A stretch of 64,000 bases of DNA from Candidatus Poribacteria bacterium (GCA_028820845.1 JAPPII010000114.1:1-64000), one strand, 5' to 3'; counted from the first letter of the stretch, positions 51,072 through 60,485 are shown. Translations and numbers: made by a program. The notes: a model not told the origin generated them from the sequence alone.

Positions 51072-52211
51072 CTATTCCTTTGAAAATCTGTCCAGGTGAA
51101 ACGGGGCGATTGTCTCTGAAGTCTCACCCGTCAGAATCAGTTTGGAAATCTCATAAGCTGTGATGGGTGTGAGTAAGATGCCGTTGCGATAGTGTCCTGT
51201 TGCGTATATTAGATTCTCGACAGGTGTTTTACCGAGTATGGGAGCGTTGTCGCTGCTACCGGGACGTAACCCTGTCCACGTTTCGATAAGTGGCAGTTCA
51301 TAAATATCCGGCACAGCCTCACACGCCCCGTGGAGGAGTTCATATATACCGCCAACGGTCAGATCCGTGTCAAACCCCATCTCCTCGGTTGTTGCACCGA
51401 CGATAAGTCTACCATCAGTTCTCGGCACTAAATATACCGGCATCGGATACCTCGCCTTGACGGTACGGATGACGTTTTTGATCATAATGTCCTCCCGCAT
51501 TTGCAACGCCAACATCTGTCCCTTCACGGGACGCACGGGAGGGATACTCGTATCTGGTAACCCGCTGATCTGCCCAGACCAACATCCTGCGGCGAGAATA
51601 CACACATCTGCGCCTTGAAAACCGTCTTGTGTTTGAATACCCGTTGCAGTTCCGTTTTCTATGACAATTCTTTCAACAGGACTATTTTGATGCAACACGC
51701 CGCCGCGCCCCTGATAGGCACGCTGGAGTGCCTGAGCCATCAGTCGGTTATCAACTTGATGATCAGTTTCACAACGAATAGCTGCAGTCACATAAGGTGA
51801 GAGTGCCCCTTCAATTTCACGTGCTTCTTGTCCACTCAACCACTCGACATTCAACCCTAAATCTTGTTGTAAGTCATAAGCATGCCGGAGTTGATAGGCA
51901 TCATCAGGTTCAATTCCTATAATGAGCGTACCTTCTGCGCGGTAACCGATTGACATTTCTGTTTCTGTCTCTAACTCATCGACCCATTCCGGGTAGCGTG
52001 CTAAACTTTGATTGCTAAGTTTGAGGAGGTCGAGTTCGTCGATATGTGCTTCAGCAATTGGGCCGAGCATACCGGCGGCTGCCCAAGAGGCACCGCGCCC
52101 GGCTTGTCCGCGCTCATGAATGGTGACAGCGGCACCCGCTTTCGCCAGCTGCCACCCGATACCAAGTCCAATCACACCGCCACCAATGATAAGAATCTTC
52201 TTATTTTTCAT
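51072..52211 (-). CDS. thiO: Glycine oxidase ThiO, second copy upstream of the riboswitch
   Basis: 379 residues starting MKNKKILIIGGGVIGLGIGW, with the same FAD motif, GMLGPIAEAH, TDHQVDNRLM and GHYRNGILLTPITAYEISKL as the operon copy. All residues one would expect for FAD binding are kept, so it may be active. It lies upstream of the TPP riboswitch on the same strand, so it is not riboswitch-controlled. It may be expressed with the TAXI gene 100 bp before it. It may be a constitutive copy or act on another amine. Which of the two is ancestral cannot be told here. Confidence 0.87.
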   Translation of the reverse strand: MKNKKILIIGGGVIGLGIGWQLAKAGAAVTIHERGQAGRGASWAAAGMLGPIAEAHIDELDLLKLSNQSLARYPEWVDELETETEMSIGYRAEGTLIIGIEPDDAYQLRHAYDLQQDLGLNVEWLSGQEAREIEGALSPYVTAAIRCETDHQVDNRLMAQALQRAYQGRGGVLHQNSPVERIVIENGTATGIQTQDGFQGADVCILAAGCWSGQISGLPDTSIPPVRPVKGQMLALQMREDIMIKNVIRTVKARYPMPVYLVPRTDGRLIVGATTEEMGFDTDLTVGGIYELLHGACEAVPDIYELPLIETWTGLRPGSSDNAPILGKTPVENLIYATGHYRNGILLTPITAYEISKLILTGETSETIAPFHLDRFSKE

Positions 52212-52311
52212 TATTCGTCTCTTCTGATAGATTGATGAATCAATTTTTTCCTTTGACTGTTTTGAAAATCAATTTTTGATGCGCGAATTTTGGAGACACA
52301 ACAATTTTTTG

Positions 52312-53370
52312 TTAATCCACCGGCATCGCGTGTGCCGTGATTTCCACGCCCTGTTCGCTCCAGAATTTATAGGCACCGTGGTGAAGCGGAATGACAAACG
52401 CCTTCGGTGCATTCTCGATCGTCATGTCAGCAGCAGCTTGGTTTGTTTGGAGCATCGCCTGATGACCCTCTGATGAGTAAATATGCTTCAGAAGTGCGTA
52501 GATTGTCTCCTCGCTTACTGCTTTGTTTGAGATGAGGACTGTCGGCATCAGAATCGTCTTCACCGATTCAACCTTACCTTCATAAGCACCCTCCGGCAGA
52601 GAACCAGAGAGATAAAACGGGTACTTTTCGTAGAAACCGTGCTTTTTCGCAGGTGTGTCGAGATCTATCATACGGATGGATTTAATCGTCGTCAGTTGGA
52701 TAACAGCACTGTTCGGGACGCTGACAAGCCACTGGAATCCATCTACCTGTCCATCTTGGAGTGCCTCCGCAGCGGCGGTGCCACCTTTGTAAATCGGCGT
52801 GAACTCGCCCCAGATACCTGCCAGTTTCGACAACCGTTCTAACGTCTGAGCTGTCCCGGACCCACTCGCTCCAGATGCGATTTTTTTACCAACAATGTCC
52901 TCAAATTCATGTACATCGCTGTTTGCCAGTGTTGAAAATTGATCATAGGCGATAAAGAGCAGCGTCACCATCCGGATATTGGTTTTCGGTCCTTCTTCTG
53001 CGAAAATTTCTTCTCCATGATAACCGAGATACGCTTCAGAGGCAAAAACGACACCGAGTCCTTCTGCATCTTCGTTTACGCGCCGCGTATTTTCAATGGA
53101 TCCCGCTGAGGCTTCAACAGATATTTTTATGTGTGGCTCTTTGTGGCTCAGAACGTGACTAACACCGCCCGCAAATTGTGAAAAACTACCACCAATGACA
53201 CCCCCCATAATCGAGATCCATTCCCTCTTTTGCGAAGATGCATCCCTTGTTGCGGCTTTTTCACTCGATTGCTTGTCGCTGCACCCGTAAAAAACGACCA
53301 ACACAGCCAACGCGACAGATATGAATAGATGAAGTTCGTTATGATATGCAAATCTACCTTTTGTAAACAT
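52312..53370 (-). CDS. TAXI-family TRAP transporter solute-binding lipoprotein
   Basis: 352 residues. The signal region AVLVVFYGCSDK has a lipobox Cys. The mature part shows the TAXI pattern: ISIMGGVIGGSFSQFAGGVSHVL, VEASAGSIENTRRV, GKKIASGASGSGTAQTLERL, QVDGFQWLVSVPNSAV and AHAMPVD at the end. TAXI proteins bind small organic acids such as glutamate and pass them to TRAP permeases. No TRAP membrane subunit is in the window, so its partner is elsewhere. ATG is preceded by GGAA. Confidence 0.87.
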   Translation of the reverse strand: MFTKGRFAYHNELHLFISVALAVLVVFYGCSDKQSSEKAATRDASSQKREWISIMGGVIGGSFSQFAGGVSHVLSHKEPHIKISVEASAGSIENTRRVNEDAEGLGVVFASEAYLGYHGEEIFAEEGPKTNIRMVTLLFIAYDQFSTLANSDVHEFEDIVGKKIASGASGSGTAQTLERLSKLAGIWGEFTPIYKGGTAAAEALQDGQVDGFQWLVSVPNSAVIQLTTIKSIRMIDLDTPAKKHGFYEKYPFYLSGSLPEGAYEGKVESVKTILMPTVLISNKAVSEETIYALLKHIYSSEGHQAMLQTNQAAADMTIENAPKAFVIPLHHGAYKFWSEQGVEITAHAMPVD

Positions 53371-53396
53371 AAGATTTCCTTTTGCGTTTGTATATT

Positions 53397-53488
53397 ACAT
53401 AGTTATCAGTTGTCAGTCCAGAGATATTTGTAGTGTTTACAGAATTCGCAACTGCCGCAAGAGACTCTTAACCGATAACTGATGACTA
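53397..53488. repeat. Degenerate palindromic intergenic element, copy J
   Basis: Left arm AGTTATCAGTTGTCAGTC, core TTGTAGTGTTTACAG...GCAACTGCCGCAAGAG, right arm TTAACCGATAACTGATGAC. The core links copies E and A. Confidence 0.6.
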
Positions 53489-53625
53489 TAAGAATACCAG
53501 ATATTTTCTCATCTTTCAAGAGTTTTCTGATGTGATTACGAGAAGCATAAATTTGCTTGATAAATGTCTACGAAACTGTTAAACTTTAAGAGTTGGACAA
53601 AGAAAAAAGGAGGCGACAAAGAACA

Positions 53626-54912
53626 ATGAGACGTTTCTGTGCGCATCTGTTACTGGTCGGATTCAGTCTGTGCTTCATTATCGGTCCTATTGCTGTTAGT
53701 GACGCGACGACGAAAAAACGTATTGCTGTAATCTATTTTGAGGACCACAGTCGGTTTGATTCACCTACTGGATGTGGTTGTGTGCCGGGCTTCATTGGGA
53801 GTATGTTTGGCACGAAGAAACGGTGGGATTTGGGGGCGGGGTTCCCCAAAATGCTTAATCGGAAGTTAGTTGAAACGACCGTATATGAACCGGTGAGTGA
53901 GGATGAACTCTTAGATGCCATGGGATTTATGGAACTCTCGCGGCCGATCTTAAGGAAGTTGGATCAGGCGCAACGTGCTGAACTGGCGAAGCGTTTAAAG
54001 GCAGATGTGCTTGTAATGGGAGATATCCGAAGGTTTAACCAAGAGCGTTTAAGGGCTAACGCTTCTCGGACCCTACGGGAGGGTGGACGTGAAGCACAGC
54101 GAGGCAGTGCCAGTGCCAGTTATATGGCGCCTGTCATTTTACGCGGTTCTTTCCATCGTGTCACGGTTGAACTGAATATGAAATTTTATAATGCTTCCGG
54201 CAGTGTAGTCGCTGAACCTCGCATTTCTACCAGTGGCGACCATTCGTATGCTGGTACAAAGATCGCTTCCCTTGAAGCGAGTGTGACGGAAGAAGGCACG
54301 AACCTCACATTTGGTCAGACACCAGACACGCAACGGGCAAATCCGCGGCCGATTGTCAAACCAACGGAGTTGAATCAAATCCAATTTGCGAGTGCCGAAT
54401 ACGACAGGACGCTTTTCGGTATGGTAACGAATCAAGCGCTCATCAAAGTCGTGTTAGCACTTCGTGATAACGTCGGACCCAATTTCATTACGCCTTGGGA
54501 GTCGAAAACTGAAACCCCGAAAAAAGCACAGGAAACTGCTGAGAAAGCAGCAGGAAAAATAGTCGATGGACCTATCAAAGGGAAAATCCAATATGTAGAT
54601 AACGAGAACCTTGATAAAATTTATATCAGTATTGGGTCTAACAGAGATATCGCTATTAACCAAGAATTTGCTGTCTATACCAGAGGCAAACCCGTGCGCG
54701 ACCTTGATACTGGTGAAATCCTCACCTACCTCGAAAAACAGGTAGCAGTTGTGGCGGTTTCTGAAATCCTGAATGATAAGATTTCCATATTCCGTGTCGT
54801 TGAAATGACGGAAGATCTCAAAATCGGCGACGTTGTTCGCGAAATTACCGCTGATGCTGACGCGTCTGCACAATCCGATCCTGAAGCAGATGCGGCTGAA
54901 GAAGAGAAATAG
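53626..54912 (+). CDS. CsgG-like secreted protein with FlgT-like C-terminal domain
   Basis: 428 residues from ATG 53626, which follows GGAGG (a TTG at 53593 is possible but has no site). The signal peptide ends near VSDA. The part from KRIAVIYFEDHSRFD to about residue 280 has CsgG/TolB-N-like features: GAGFPKMLNRKLVETTVYEPV, LAKRLKADVLVMGDIRRF, V-T-V-E-L-N-M-K-F-Y-N and LIKVVLALRD. The C-terminal 110 residues (GKIQYVDNENLDKIYISIGS, FAVYTRGKPVRDLDTGEIL) resemble the FlgT C domain. No lipobox Cys at the signal cleavage site, unlike CsgG. Outer-membrane or periplasmic assembly role is inferred. The XylF-like gene starts 20 bp later. Confidence 0.7.
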   Translation: MRRFCAHLLLVGFSLCFIIGPIAVSDATTKKRIAVIYFEDHSRFDSPTGCGCVPGFIGSMFGTKKRWDLGAGFPKMLNRKLVETTVYEPVSEDELLDAMGFMELSRPILRKLDQAQRAELAKRLKADVLVMGDIRRFNQERLRANASRTLREGGREAQRGSASASYMAPVILRGSFHRVTVELNMKFYNASGSVVAEPRISTSGDHSYAGTKIASLEASVTEEGTNLTFGQTPDTQRANPRPIVKPTELNQIQFASAEYDRTLFGMVTNQALIKVVLALRDNVGPNFITPWESKTETPKKAQETAEKAAGKIVDGPIKGKIQYVDNENLDKIYISIGSNRDIAINQEFAVYTRGKPVRDLDTGEILTYLEKQVAVVAVSEILNDKISIFRVVEMTEDLKIGDVVREITADADASAQSDPEADAAEEEK

Positions 54913-54932
54913 ATTCTCTAAAGGAGTGCTAT

Positions 54933-56042
54933 ATGATACAGCTCTCAACTTTTTACAGCAAGATTTGTGTAAAAGCCACATTGCTCTTCTGCTTTTTGGC
55001 AGTGGGTCTCGTAGTACTATTCGGATGCGATACTCCGAATACGCAAAGGAAAAGCGACACAGCGGATTCTACCGGCACGCCTTCTTCAGATGCGGTGGAC
55101 AAAAAGATTAAAATCGGTTTATCCATGGATTCCTTACGGGTAGAGCGATGGCAAAAGGATAGGGATATCTTCATAGCCGAAGCAGAAAAACTCGGTGCTG
55201 AAGTTATTGTTCAATCTGCTGATGGCGATGAACGGCGACAAAATGAACAGGCAGAGAACATGATTACACAAGGTGTGGATGTCCTCGTCGTCATTCCCAA
55301 GGACAGTGTTGCTGCCGCCCAAATTGTCCAAGCCGCACATGCAGAAGGGATCAAGGTGATTGCCTACGACCGCTTGATTCGTGAGAGTTCACCCGATCTT
55401 TATATTTCTTTTGACAACGAGAAAGTCGGGTATTTGCAAGCCGAATATCTGCTGCGTCAGAAACCGGAGGGTGACTATTTCCTACTCGGTGGGGCACCGA
55501 CGGACAATAATGCCCAACTCCTGCGGAAAGGTCAGATGCGTGCTTTGCAAGCTGCAATTGATAGTGGCGACATCCGATTAGTGGCAGATGGTCAACATTG
55601 GGCAGTCAATTGGGATCCACGCGACGCACTCAAGAAGGCGGAACAGGTCTTAACGCAGACAAACAATCAGATAGACGCTGTTGTCGCTTCTAATGATGGG
55701 ACTGCGGGTGGTGTCATCCAAGCACTTGAAGGACAAAACTTGGCGGGGAGTGTCCTCGTTTCTGGACAGGATGCGGAACTCGCTGCGTGTCAGCGGATTG
55801 TCAAAGGCACACAAACAATGACGGTTTATAAACCGATTCATCTCATCGCAACCAAAGCGGCGCAGGCTGCCGTTGCACTCGCAAAGGGTGAAACAATCGC
55901 TGAAGCCACGCAGACCGTTAATAACGGCAAAATTGACGTGCCATCAATCCTACTTACGCCTATCCAAGTTGACAAAATGAACCTTGATGAAGTCGTCATT
56001 AAAGACGGATTTCACACACGCCAAGCCGTTTATCAGGAATAG
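54933..56042 (+). CDS. xylF: XylF-like sugar ABC transporter substrate-binding lipoprotein
   Basis: 369 residues, ATG after AAAGGAG. The signal ends in a lipobox (LVVLFGCDT). The periplasmic-binding fold is typical of XylF/RbsB: KIKIGLSMDSLRVERWQKDRD, VIVQSADGDERRQNEQAENMI, GVDVLVVIPKDS, KVIAYDRLI, DLYISFDNEKVGYLQAEYL, AVVASNDGTAGGVIQAL and G-Q-D-A-E-L-A-A-C-Q. D-xylose is the best guess. The usual xylG and xylH do not follow; instead a dipeptide-type permease starts right after, which is an unusual pairing. Confidence 0.87.
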   Translation: MIQLSTFYSKICVKATLLFCFLAVGLVVLFGCDTPNTQRKSDTADSTGTPSSDAVDKKIKIGLSMDSLRVERWQKDRDIFIAEAEKLGAEVIVQSADGDERRQNEQAENMITQGVDVLVVIPKDSVAAAQIVQAAHAEGIKVIAYDRLIRESSPDLYISFDNEKVGYLQAEYLLRQKPEGDYFLLGGAPTDNNAQLLRKGQMRALQAAIDSGDIRLVADGQHWAVNWDPRDALKKAEQVLTQTNNQIDAVVASNDGTAGGVIQALEGQNLAGSVLVSGQDAELAACQRIVKGTQTMTVYKPIHLIATKAAQAAVALAKGETIAEATQTVNNGKIDVPSILLTPIQVDKMNLDEVVIKDGFHTRQAVYQE

Positions 56043-56054
56043 TTGTCAGTCGAA

Positions 56055-57227
56055 ATGCCTATTTTTTTATTTGGAATAGATACTGGAGACATCGGCATTG
56101 GGGACCGACTCGGGTGGGTGTGGCACTCTGATGCGTATCAGAACATCGTCATTATTATCTTGGGGGTCATTATAGGATGGCTCCTTCGCTACGCCTCTCG
56201 ACAGGAGTATTGGCGGAATGCTGTTCGGCAAATTCGCGGAAATCGGATTGCCATTGTCTGCTTCTTTATTCTTTTGGGATATCTTCTCATCGGGGGCTTG
56301 GATAGTATCTCCTGGCGGGATCCTCTGTTTAACCAAGAAGGTGTTCTGACACGCAGCGAAAGCAGGCGGGTTGTTTACAGACCGAGGTCTCTCAGTCTCC
56401 TTGATAGACTTTGCACGCCGCTTCGAGAGCGGACCGAGAAAACCTATTCCGCACCCTTAGCAACGCACCTATATGCCAAAAGTACCGTTCAGACCCCTGA
56501 TGGACAAACAGCTCGCGAGTATCCGCCGCTCGCGTATCCACGCACACACCTTTTGGGCACCGACAAAGTCGGTAGCGATGTCTTCTATCGTGCCTTAAAA
56601 GGCATCCGAACCGGACTCATCATCGGCGGATTTACCACCTTGCTTCTTGTGCCTTTCGCCATATTTTTTGGTGTTATTGCTGGCTACTTTGGTGGCTGGA
56701 TAGATGATGCCGTTCAGTATATCTACGCCACACTTGATTCGATCCCCTCTATCCTTCTTATTGTTGCCTTCATGCTCCTTTTCGGACAAGGGTTGTTCAA
56801 TCTCTGCCTCATCATGGGAATCAGCGGTTGGACGGGGTTGTGTCGTATCTTGCGCGGCGAGACTTTGAAACTCCGAGAATTAGAATACGTGCAAGCCGCT
56901 GAAGCCTTCGGTGTGCACCGTGGATTCATTATTCTCAAACATCTCGTTCCGAACCTTATGCATATCGTGCTAATCACCTCTATCTTAGGGTTTAGCAGAT
57001 TCGTGCTGGCGGAAGCGGTGCTGAGTTATCTCCAAATCGGTGTTGATCCGACAATGGGAAGTTGGGGGAATATGATTAACACGGCGCGTTTGGAACTCGC
57101 CCGTGATCCGATTGTCTGGTGGAATCTTGCTGCAGCGTTTGTCTTCATGTTTGGGTTGGTGTTACCGGTGAATCTATTCGGCGATGCTGTGCGTGATGCC
57201 TTGGATCCGAGACTGCGAACGGAGTAG
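56055..57227 (+). CDS. DppC/OppC-type ABC transporter permease
   Basis: 390 residues from ATG 56055 (a TTG at 56043 overlaps nothing and is possible). The N-terminal helix region (AIVCFFILLGYLLIGG) is followed by the long DppC-type loop with LLGTDKVGSDVFYRALKG. The transmembrane part carries the EAA loop (EYVQAAEAFGVHRGFIILKHLVPN) and the end PVNLFGDAVRDALDPRL. All fit OppC/DppC, whose usual length is about 300; this one has an extra N-terminal helix (at about residues 25-45) and a longer loop. No OppB partner or ATPase is adjacent. A strong terminator follows. Confidence 0.87.
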   Translation: MPIFLFGIDTGDIGIGDRLGWVWHSDAYQNIVIIILGVIIGWLLRYASRQEYWRNAVRQIRGNRIAIVCFFILLGYLLIGGLDSISWRDPLFNQEGVLTRSESRRVVYRPRSLSLLDRLCTPLRERTEKTYSAPLATHLYAKSTVQTPDGQTAREYPPLAYPRTHLLGTDKVGSDVFYRALKGIRTGLIIGGFTTLLLVPFAIFFGVIAGYFGGWIDDAVQYIYATLDSIPSILLIVAFMLLFGQGLFNLCLIMGISGWTGLCRILRGETLKLRELEYVQAAEAFGVHRGFIILKHLVPNLMHIVLITSILGFSRFVLAEAVLSYLQIGVDPTMGSWGNMINTARLELARDPIVWWNLAAAFVFMFGLVLPVNLFGDAVRDALDPRLRTE

Positions 57228-57257
57228 ACAACCAATTTTTTCCGTCCGCTTAAAAAC

Positions 57258-57295
57258 AAACAACGGGCATTTCTACCCGTTGTTTATCGTTTTCA
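57258..57295. terminator. Bidirectional-type terminator between convergent genes
   Basis: AAACAACGGG (57258-57267) and CCCGTTGTTT (57276-57285) form a perfect 10-bp stem with an 8-base loop. On the minus strand the stem is followed by TTTTTAAG. It separates the DppC-like gene and the ferritin-like gene. Confidence 0.8.
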
Positions 57296-57312
57296 GACTG
57301 TTTTTGGTAAGA

Positions 57313-57774
57313 TTACTCTTTCTCATATTCCTTGAGGAATCCTCTGAACTCCCGACGGTGCTTTTCTTCATCGGCGAGGAGTTTGATGCAGAGGTCTTGC
57401 GTGACGTAATCTATCCCATCACAGAGGCGAATAATCTTATTGTATTGTTCGATTGCAGCGTCTTCCGCTTCAATGACCCCGTGAATTGTTGCGACGACAT
57501 CGGTTGAATCTTCCGGCGGTTGGAGTGATGCCTGTTCCGGTTTAAAGGCGAATGAGCCGGGAACCCGTCCGTCAATCTCCTTAATGCGGGCGGCAAGTTC
57601 CTGCGCGTGTGTAATTTCCGTCTGGATGTCCTCTGCCAAGGATGTCTTAATCTCTTCGGCACGGATACCGTCCAGATCAACAGAAATCGCCAGATAATTA
57701 AGCGTTGTTTCTAACTCCATCCAATAAGCGCGAGTCAGTTCTTTGATGATTGCGTCTCTTCTTCCGTTTTCCAT
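57313..57774 (-). CDS. Ferritin-like diiron-domain protein
   Basis: 153 residues, ATG after AAGGAG. It is a four-helix bundle with the ligand spacing of the ferritin/bacterioferritin superfamily: an E in helix 1 (WMELETTLNY), an ExxH pair (E-I-T-H, helix 2), an E in helix 3 (GVIEAEDAAIEQYNKI) and a final ExxH (DEEKHRREF). Family length is about 150. Whether it stores iron or acts as an oxidase is not decidable. The neighbouring cluster (porin, imelysin, di-haem oxidoreductase) also concerns iron, but this gene is separated from it by 144 bp and a likely own promoter. Confidence 0.82.
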   Translation of the reverse strand: MENGRRDAIIKELTRAYWMELETTLNYLAISVDLDGIRAEEIKTSLAEDIQTEITHAQELAARIKEIDGRVPGSFAFKPEQASLQPPEDSTDVVATIHGVIEAEDAAIEQYNKIIRLCDGIDYVTQDLCIKLLADEEKHRREFRGFLKEYEKE

Positions 57775-57918
57775 TGTTTTCTCCTTTTATAGATGATTGC
57801 ATTATTTGGTATGTTCTATTAGTGTACCGTACCTTAGAATGGGATTTCAACCTTTTTCCTGCTGTCGCAGAAATATATGTATTAGTGGATTTTAAACGGA
57901 GCACCGCGTGATTCCTCT

Positions 57919-59319
57919 TTATAAAGACTCCAAAAAGGCAATAAGCGCGTTGCGCTCTGATTTTGTCATCTGCTCAACGATTTGCCGAGATCTTTTCGCT
58001 TCGCCCCCGTGCCAAAGAATGGCTTCCATTAGATCCCGCGCCCTGCCGTCGTGGAGCAAGTTGGTATGCCCGTTGACTCTTTTCATCAAGCCAATTCCCC
58101 ACAAGGGCGGCGTGCGCCATTCCCTACCGCTGGCGTGAAAATCTGGGCGGTTGTCCGCCAACTCAGGTCCCATGTCATGTAACAGCATATCTGTATATGG
58201 GTGGATTGTCTGATTGCTGACCGAGGGAACACCCACTAAAACACCGGTTCTTAACGTAGGCACATGACAACTCGCGCATTGTGCTTTGGCAAAAAGTTCT
58301 TCGCCCTGTTTAACTTGTGGGTTATCCACGTTGCGTCGCGCTGGCACTGCCAATGTCTGAACGTAGAATGTTACGACCTCTAAGATATCGTCGCTGACCT
58401 CTGGTGTTGCGCTGTGTTTAGTGAGCTGGGGTTGTCCTGCGGAGTTCTCAATTGAAAATAGAGACGTTGTTAGTCCCATATCATCGTGGTACGCCGCTGC
58501 AACCTGCTGAATAAGCGTCGGTTGATTTGCTTTCCACCCGAAACGTCCCAGGGCGTAACGCTGCTTAACGACATCCCAGACATAATTAGGTTTACCAGAA
58601 ATACCGTCCCCGTCTACATCGGCTTCGTCTGCGTAAGCGAGGATAGTTTCTTCAGGAATCGCTTCCAGCAAACCGAGTCCAAAGACAACCGGTGCGACGC
58701 GTGGCGATACTTCGATGTTTTCTGGCAGGGGTTGGTAAGTATCCGTAAAAGTATAGTTCGGATAGCGTAGATGCACGCGCGTGCCATCTACCGTTGTCAA
58801 CGTCTGTTCGGTATAGTCAATCTTGACCTTTCCTTCCGGGTTTGCATTGACAATTGAGCGGTTGTTAAGTTGTGTACCGAAGCCAGGCACCGGTGTTGGC
58901 GGCATTCCGGCTGCCGAATCCTCTGCTTTTGGAAGGCTGAGTCTGAAGAGCATTGACACCAGTTTCTCGTTGGGACCCGGGGGGTGTCCACGCCCATCAC
59001 GTGCGTGACAATTGATGCACGATATGTTGTTGTAGATAGGTCCGAGACCGGGGTTAACCTCTGCAGGTGCTGTCACAAACGCTGCTTCAAATTCACGGTC
59101 ACCGTCCAGGTGTTTCTCAAATGCTGTTGGGGAAAGATTAGGAGCCGGGATTGAAAAGGCGTGGCTTGAGGCATCAAAGATCGTTGTCTCACCACCCGAA
59201 AACTCGCTCGTCGAAGATATGGGTATCGACTCTACAGCCACAGGAGACTCGGTGTCACACGCGCTCAGCAGAACCGCTAAGAAAAAGATGAGGAATGTTA
59301 AGCTCTGAAAATGTTTCAT
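57919..59319 (-). CDS. Di-haem oxidoreductase lipoprotein (DHOR family)
   Basis: 466 residues with lipobox LLSAC at residue 21. Two c-type haem sites: C101-I-N-C-H105 (CINCHARDGRGHPPGPNE) and CASCH near residue 350 (followed by VPTLRTG). MLLHDMGPELADNRPDF and LWGIGLMKRVNGHTNLLHDG, RARDLMEAILWHGGEA at the C-terminal end are standard for the DUF1111/DHOR family, formerly called thiol oxidoreductase. In several bacteria it is encoded beside imelysin-like proteins. Here the imelysin gene is immediately upstream (38 bp), so it is probably part of the same iron-related operon. Confidence 0.88.
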   Translation of the reverse strand: MKHFQSLTFLIFFLAVLLSACDTESPVAVESIPISSTSEFSGGETTIFDASSHAFSIPAPNLSPTAFEKHLDGDREFEAAFVTAPAEVNPGLGPIYNNISCINCHARDGRGHPPGPNEKLVSMLFRLSLPKAEDSAAGMPPTPVPGFGTQLNNRSIVNANPEGKVKIDYTEQTLTTVDGTRVHLRYPNYTFTDTYQPLPENIEVSPRVAPVVFGLGLLEAIPEETILAYADEADVDGDGISGKPNYVWDVVKQRYALGRFGWKANQPTLIQQVAAAYHDDMGLTTSLFSIENSAGQPQLTKHSATPEVSDDILEVVTFYVQTLAVPARRNVDNPQVKQGEELFAKAQCASCHVPTLRTGVLVGVPSVSNQTIHPYTDMLLHDMGPELADNRPDFHASGREWRTPPLWGIGLMKRVNGHTNLLHDGRARDLMEAILWHGGEAKRSRQIVEQMTKSERNALIAFLESL

Positions 59320-59357
59320 TTTAGTTGTTAGTCGTCAGTTATCAGTATTCAGTTAAT

Positions 59358-60485
59358 TTAATTAAACTCGCTTGATTGAACGAGCGGGAGTATATCTTGT
59401 TCAAGTGTTAGTTGTACCGTGCTAACAGCATCGATTGCAGCTTGGACAGCACTGCGATTTGCGGTAATCGAATCGCGGAACGGATCTGGAATTGCCCCAA
59501 TAGCGTCGATGGCTGCTTGTACTTCTTGCTGGAAACGGGCATCTAAATCAGAATCCTGACTGTTCACGAATTCGTTCAACCCCTGTCCATCCGTTACGAA
59601 ATTACCCATGTAAACGTTCTGAATCCCACGGATATTGTCTTGGAAATCCGAGATGGAGTTGAAACTGAACTGGGATTCAACAAGGGTTGTGTCCGATTCG
59701 TTGTAAGGGTCAGATATTTTACCGTTCGCAACCTCATCAGCGATGGTTATCATGCCGTTTACCATCTCTTGCACCACGGCACTTTGGGATGGATAGATAA
59801 CACTCCCTGTACCAGCTTGTGCCACTGCACTGCTGAAGTTTTCACCTTCTGGTGCCCACGCTAAGCGTAGTTGAGAGGTACTCGTCTTAAGGTTCTCTGT
59901 GGTTGAAACGAGGTATTCCAATTCACGTCTGGTTATATCCGATGCTTTACGTTGGTTGCCATCGCGGAACAGTAGGAATTCGATGGTGTGAAATCCTTTT
60001 TGTGTATCTTCTAATCCACTGACAAAATCCACCGTTAGTGCATCATTGCTGTCCAGAACAGACTGTAAGTTAACGTGATCGACGGGCCAACTATCTAACG
60101 CTGGATCGAGCCCTTGTGTGTCAACGGGACCGAACAGAAACGCTTCGCTCTGTTCCCAAGGTGTTCGGGTTGCTATCCACGCTTGTTGTGCTTTTTCAAG
60201 ATTCCCTTGTGAGGTATCCGCCTCCAGCGTCTTGACGGCTGCCAACAGTTCACCGGCTTTGTTATCGAGGTCGGTGTATGTGGCTAACACAACAGTGTTG
60301 GCGAAATCATTGAGCATCGTGCTTGCATCAAAAGCAGCATCTTGCGAACCGTTAAGTTCATCCGCCTCATCATCACTGCCACATCCTACAACAAAGGCGG
60401 ATGCAAGGAGCAAACAACACATTCCTATAGCAAGTTTTGACTTGCAAGCTGCGTCAAAAAGTGTCCAAACTTTATAGAGTTTCAT
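59358..60485 (-). CDS. Imelysin-family lipoprotein (insulin-cleaving membrane protease/EfeO-like)
   Basis: 375 residues, ATG after GGAGG, lipobox ending VVGC at residue 35. The two-bundle imelysin fold is marked by QAWIATRTPWEQSEAFLFGP (first bundle) and G164-F-H-T-I-E169-F-L-L-F, the GxHxxE motif of the family. A paired repeat lies in the second half (ATITADEV-like stretch, VQAAIDAVS). Imelysins bind metal through GxHxxE and are tied to iron uptake, often Fur-regulated. The porin upstream and DHOR downstream are its usual partners in such clusters, and Fur-box-like sites are at the promoter. Confidence 0.9.
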   Translation of the reverse strand: MKLYKVWTLFDAACKSKLAIGMCCLLLASAFVVGCGSDDEADELNGSQDAAFDASTMLNDFANTVVLATYTDLDNKAGELLAAVKTLEADTSQGNLEKAQQAWIATRTPWEQSEAFLFGPVDTQGLDPALDSWPVDHVNLQSVLDSNDALTVDFVSGLEDTQKGFHTIEFLLFRDGNQRKASDITRRELEYLVSTTENLKTSTSQLRLAWAPEGENFSSAVAQAGTGSVIYPSQSAVVQEMVNGMITIADEVANGKISDPYNESDTTLVESQFSFNSISDFQDNIRGIQNVYMGNFVTDGQGLNEFVNSQDSDLDARFQQEVQAAIDAIGAIPDPFRDSITANRSAVQAAIDAVSTVQLTLEQDILPLVQSSEFN

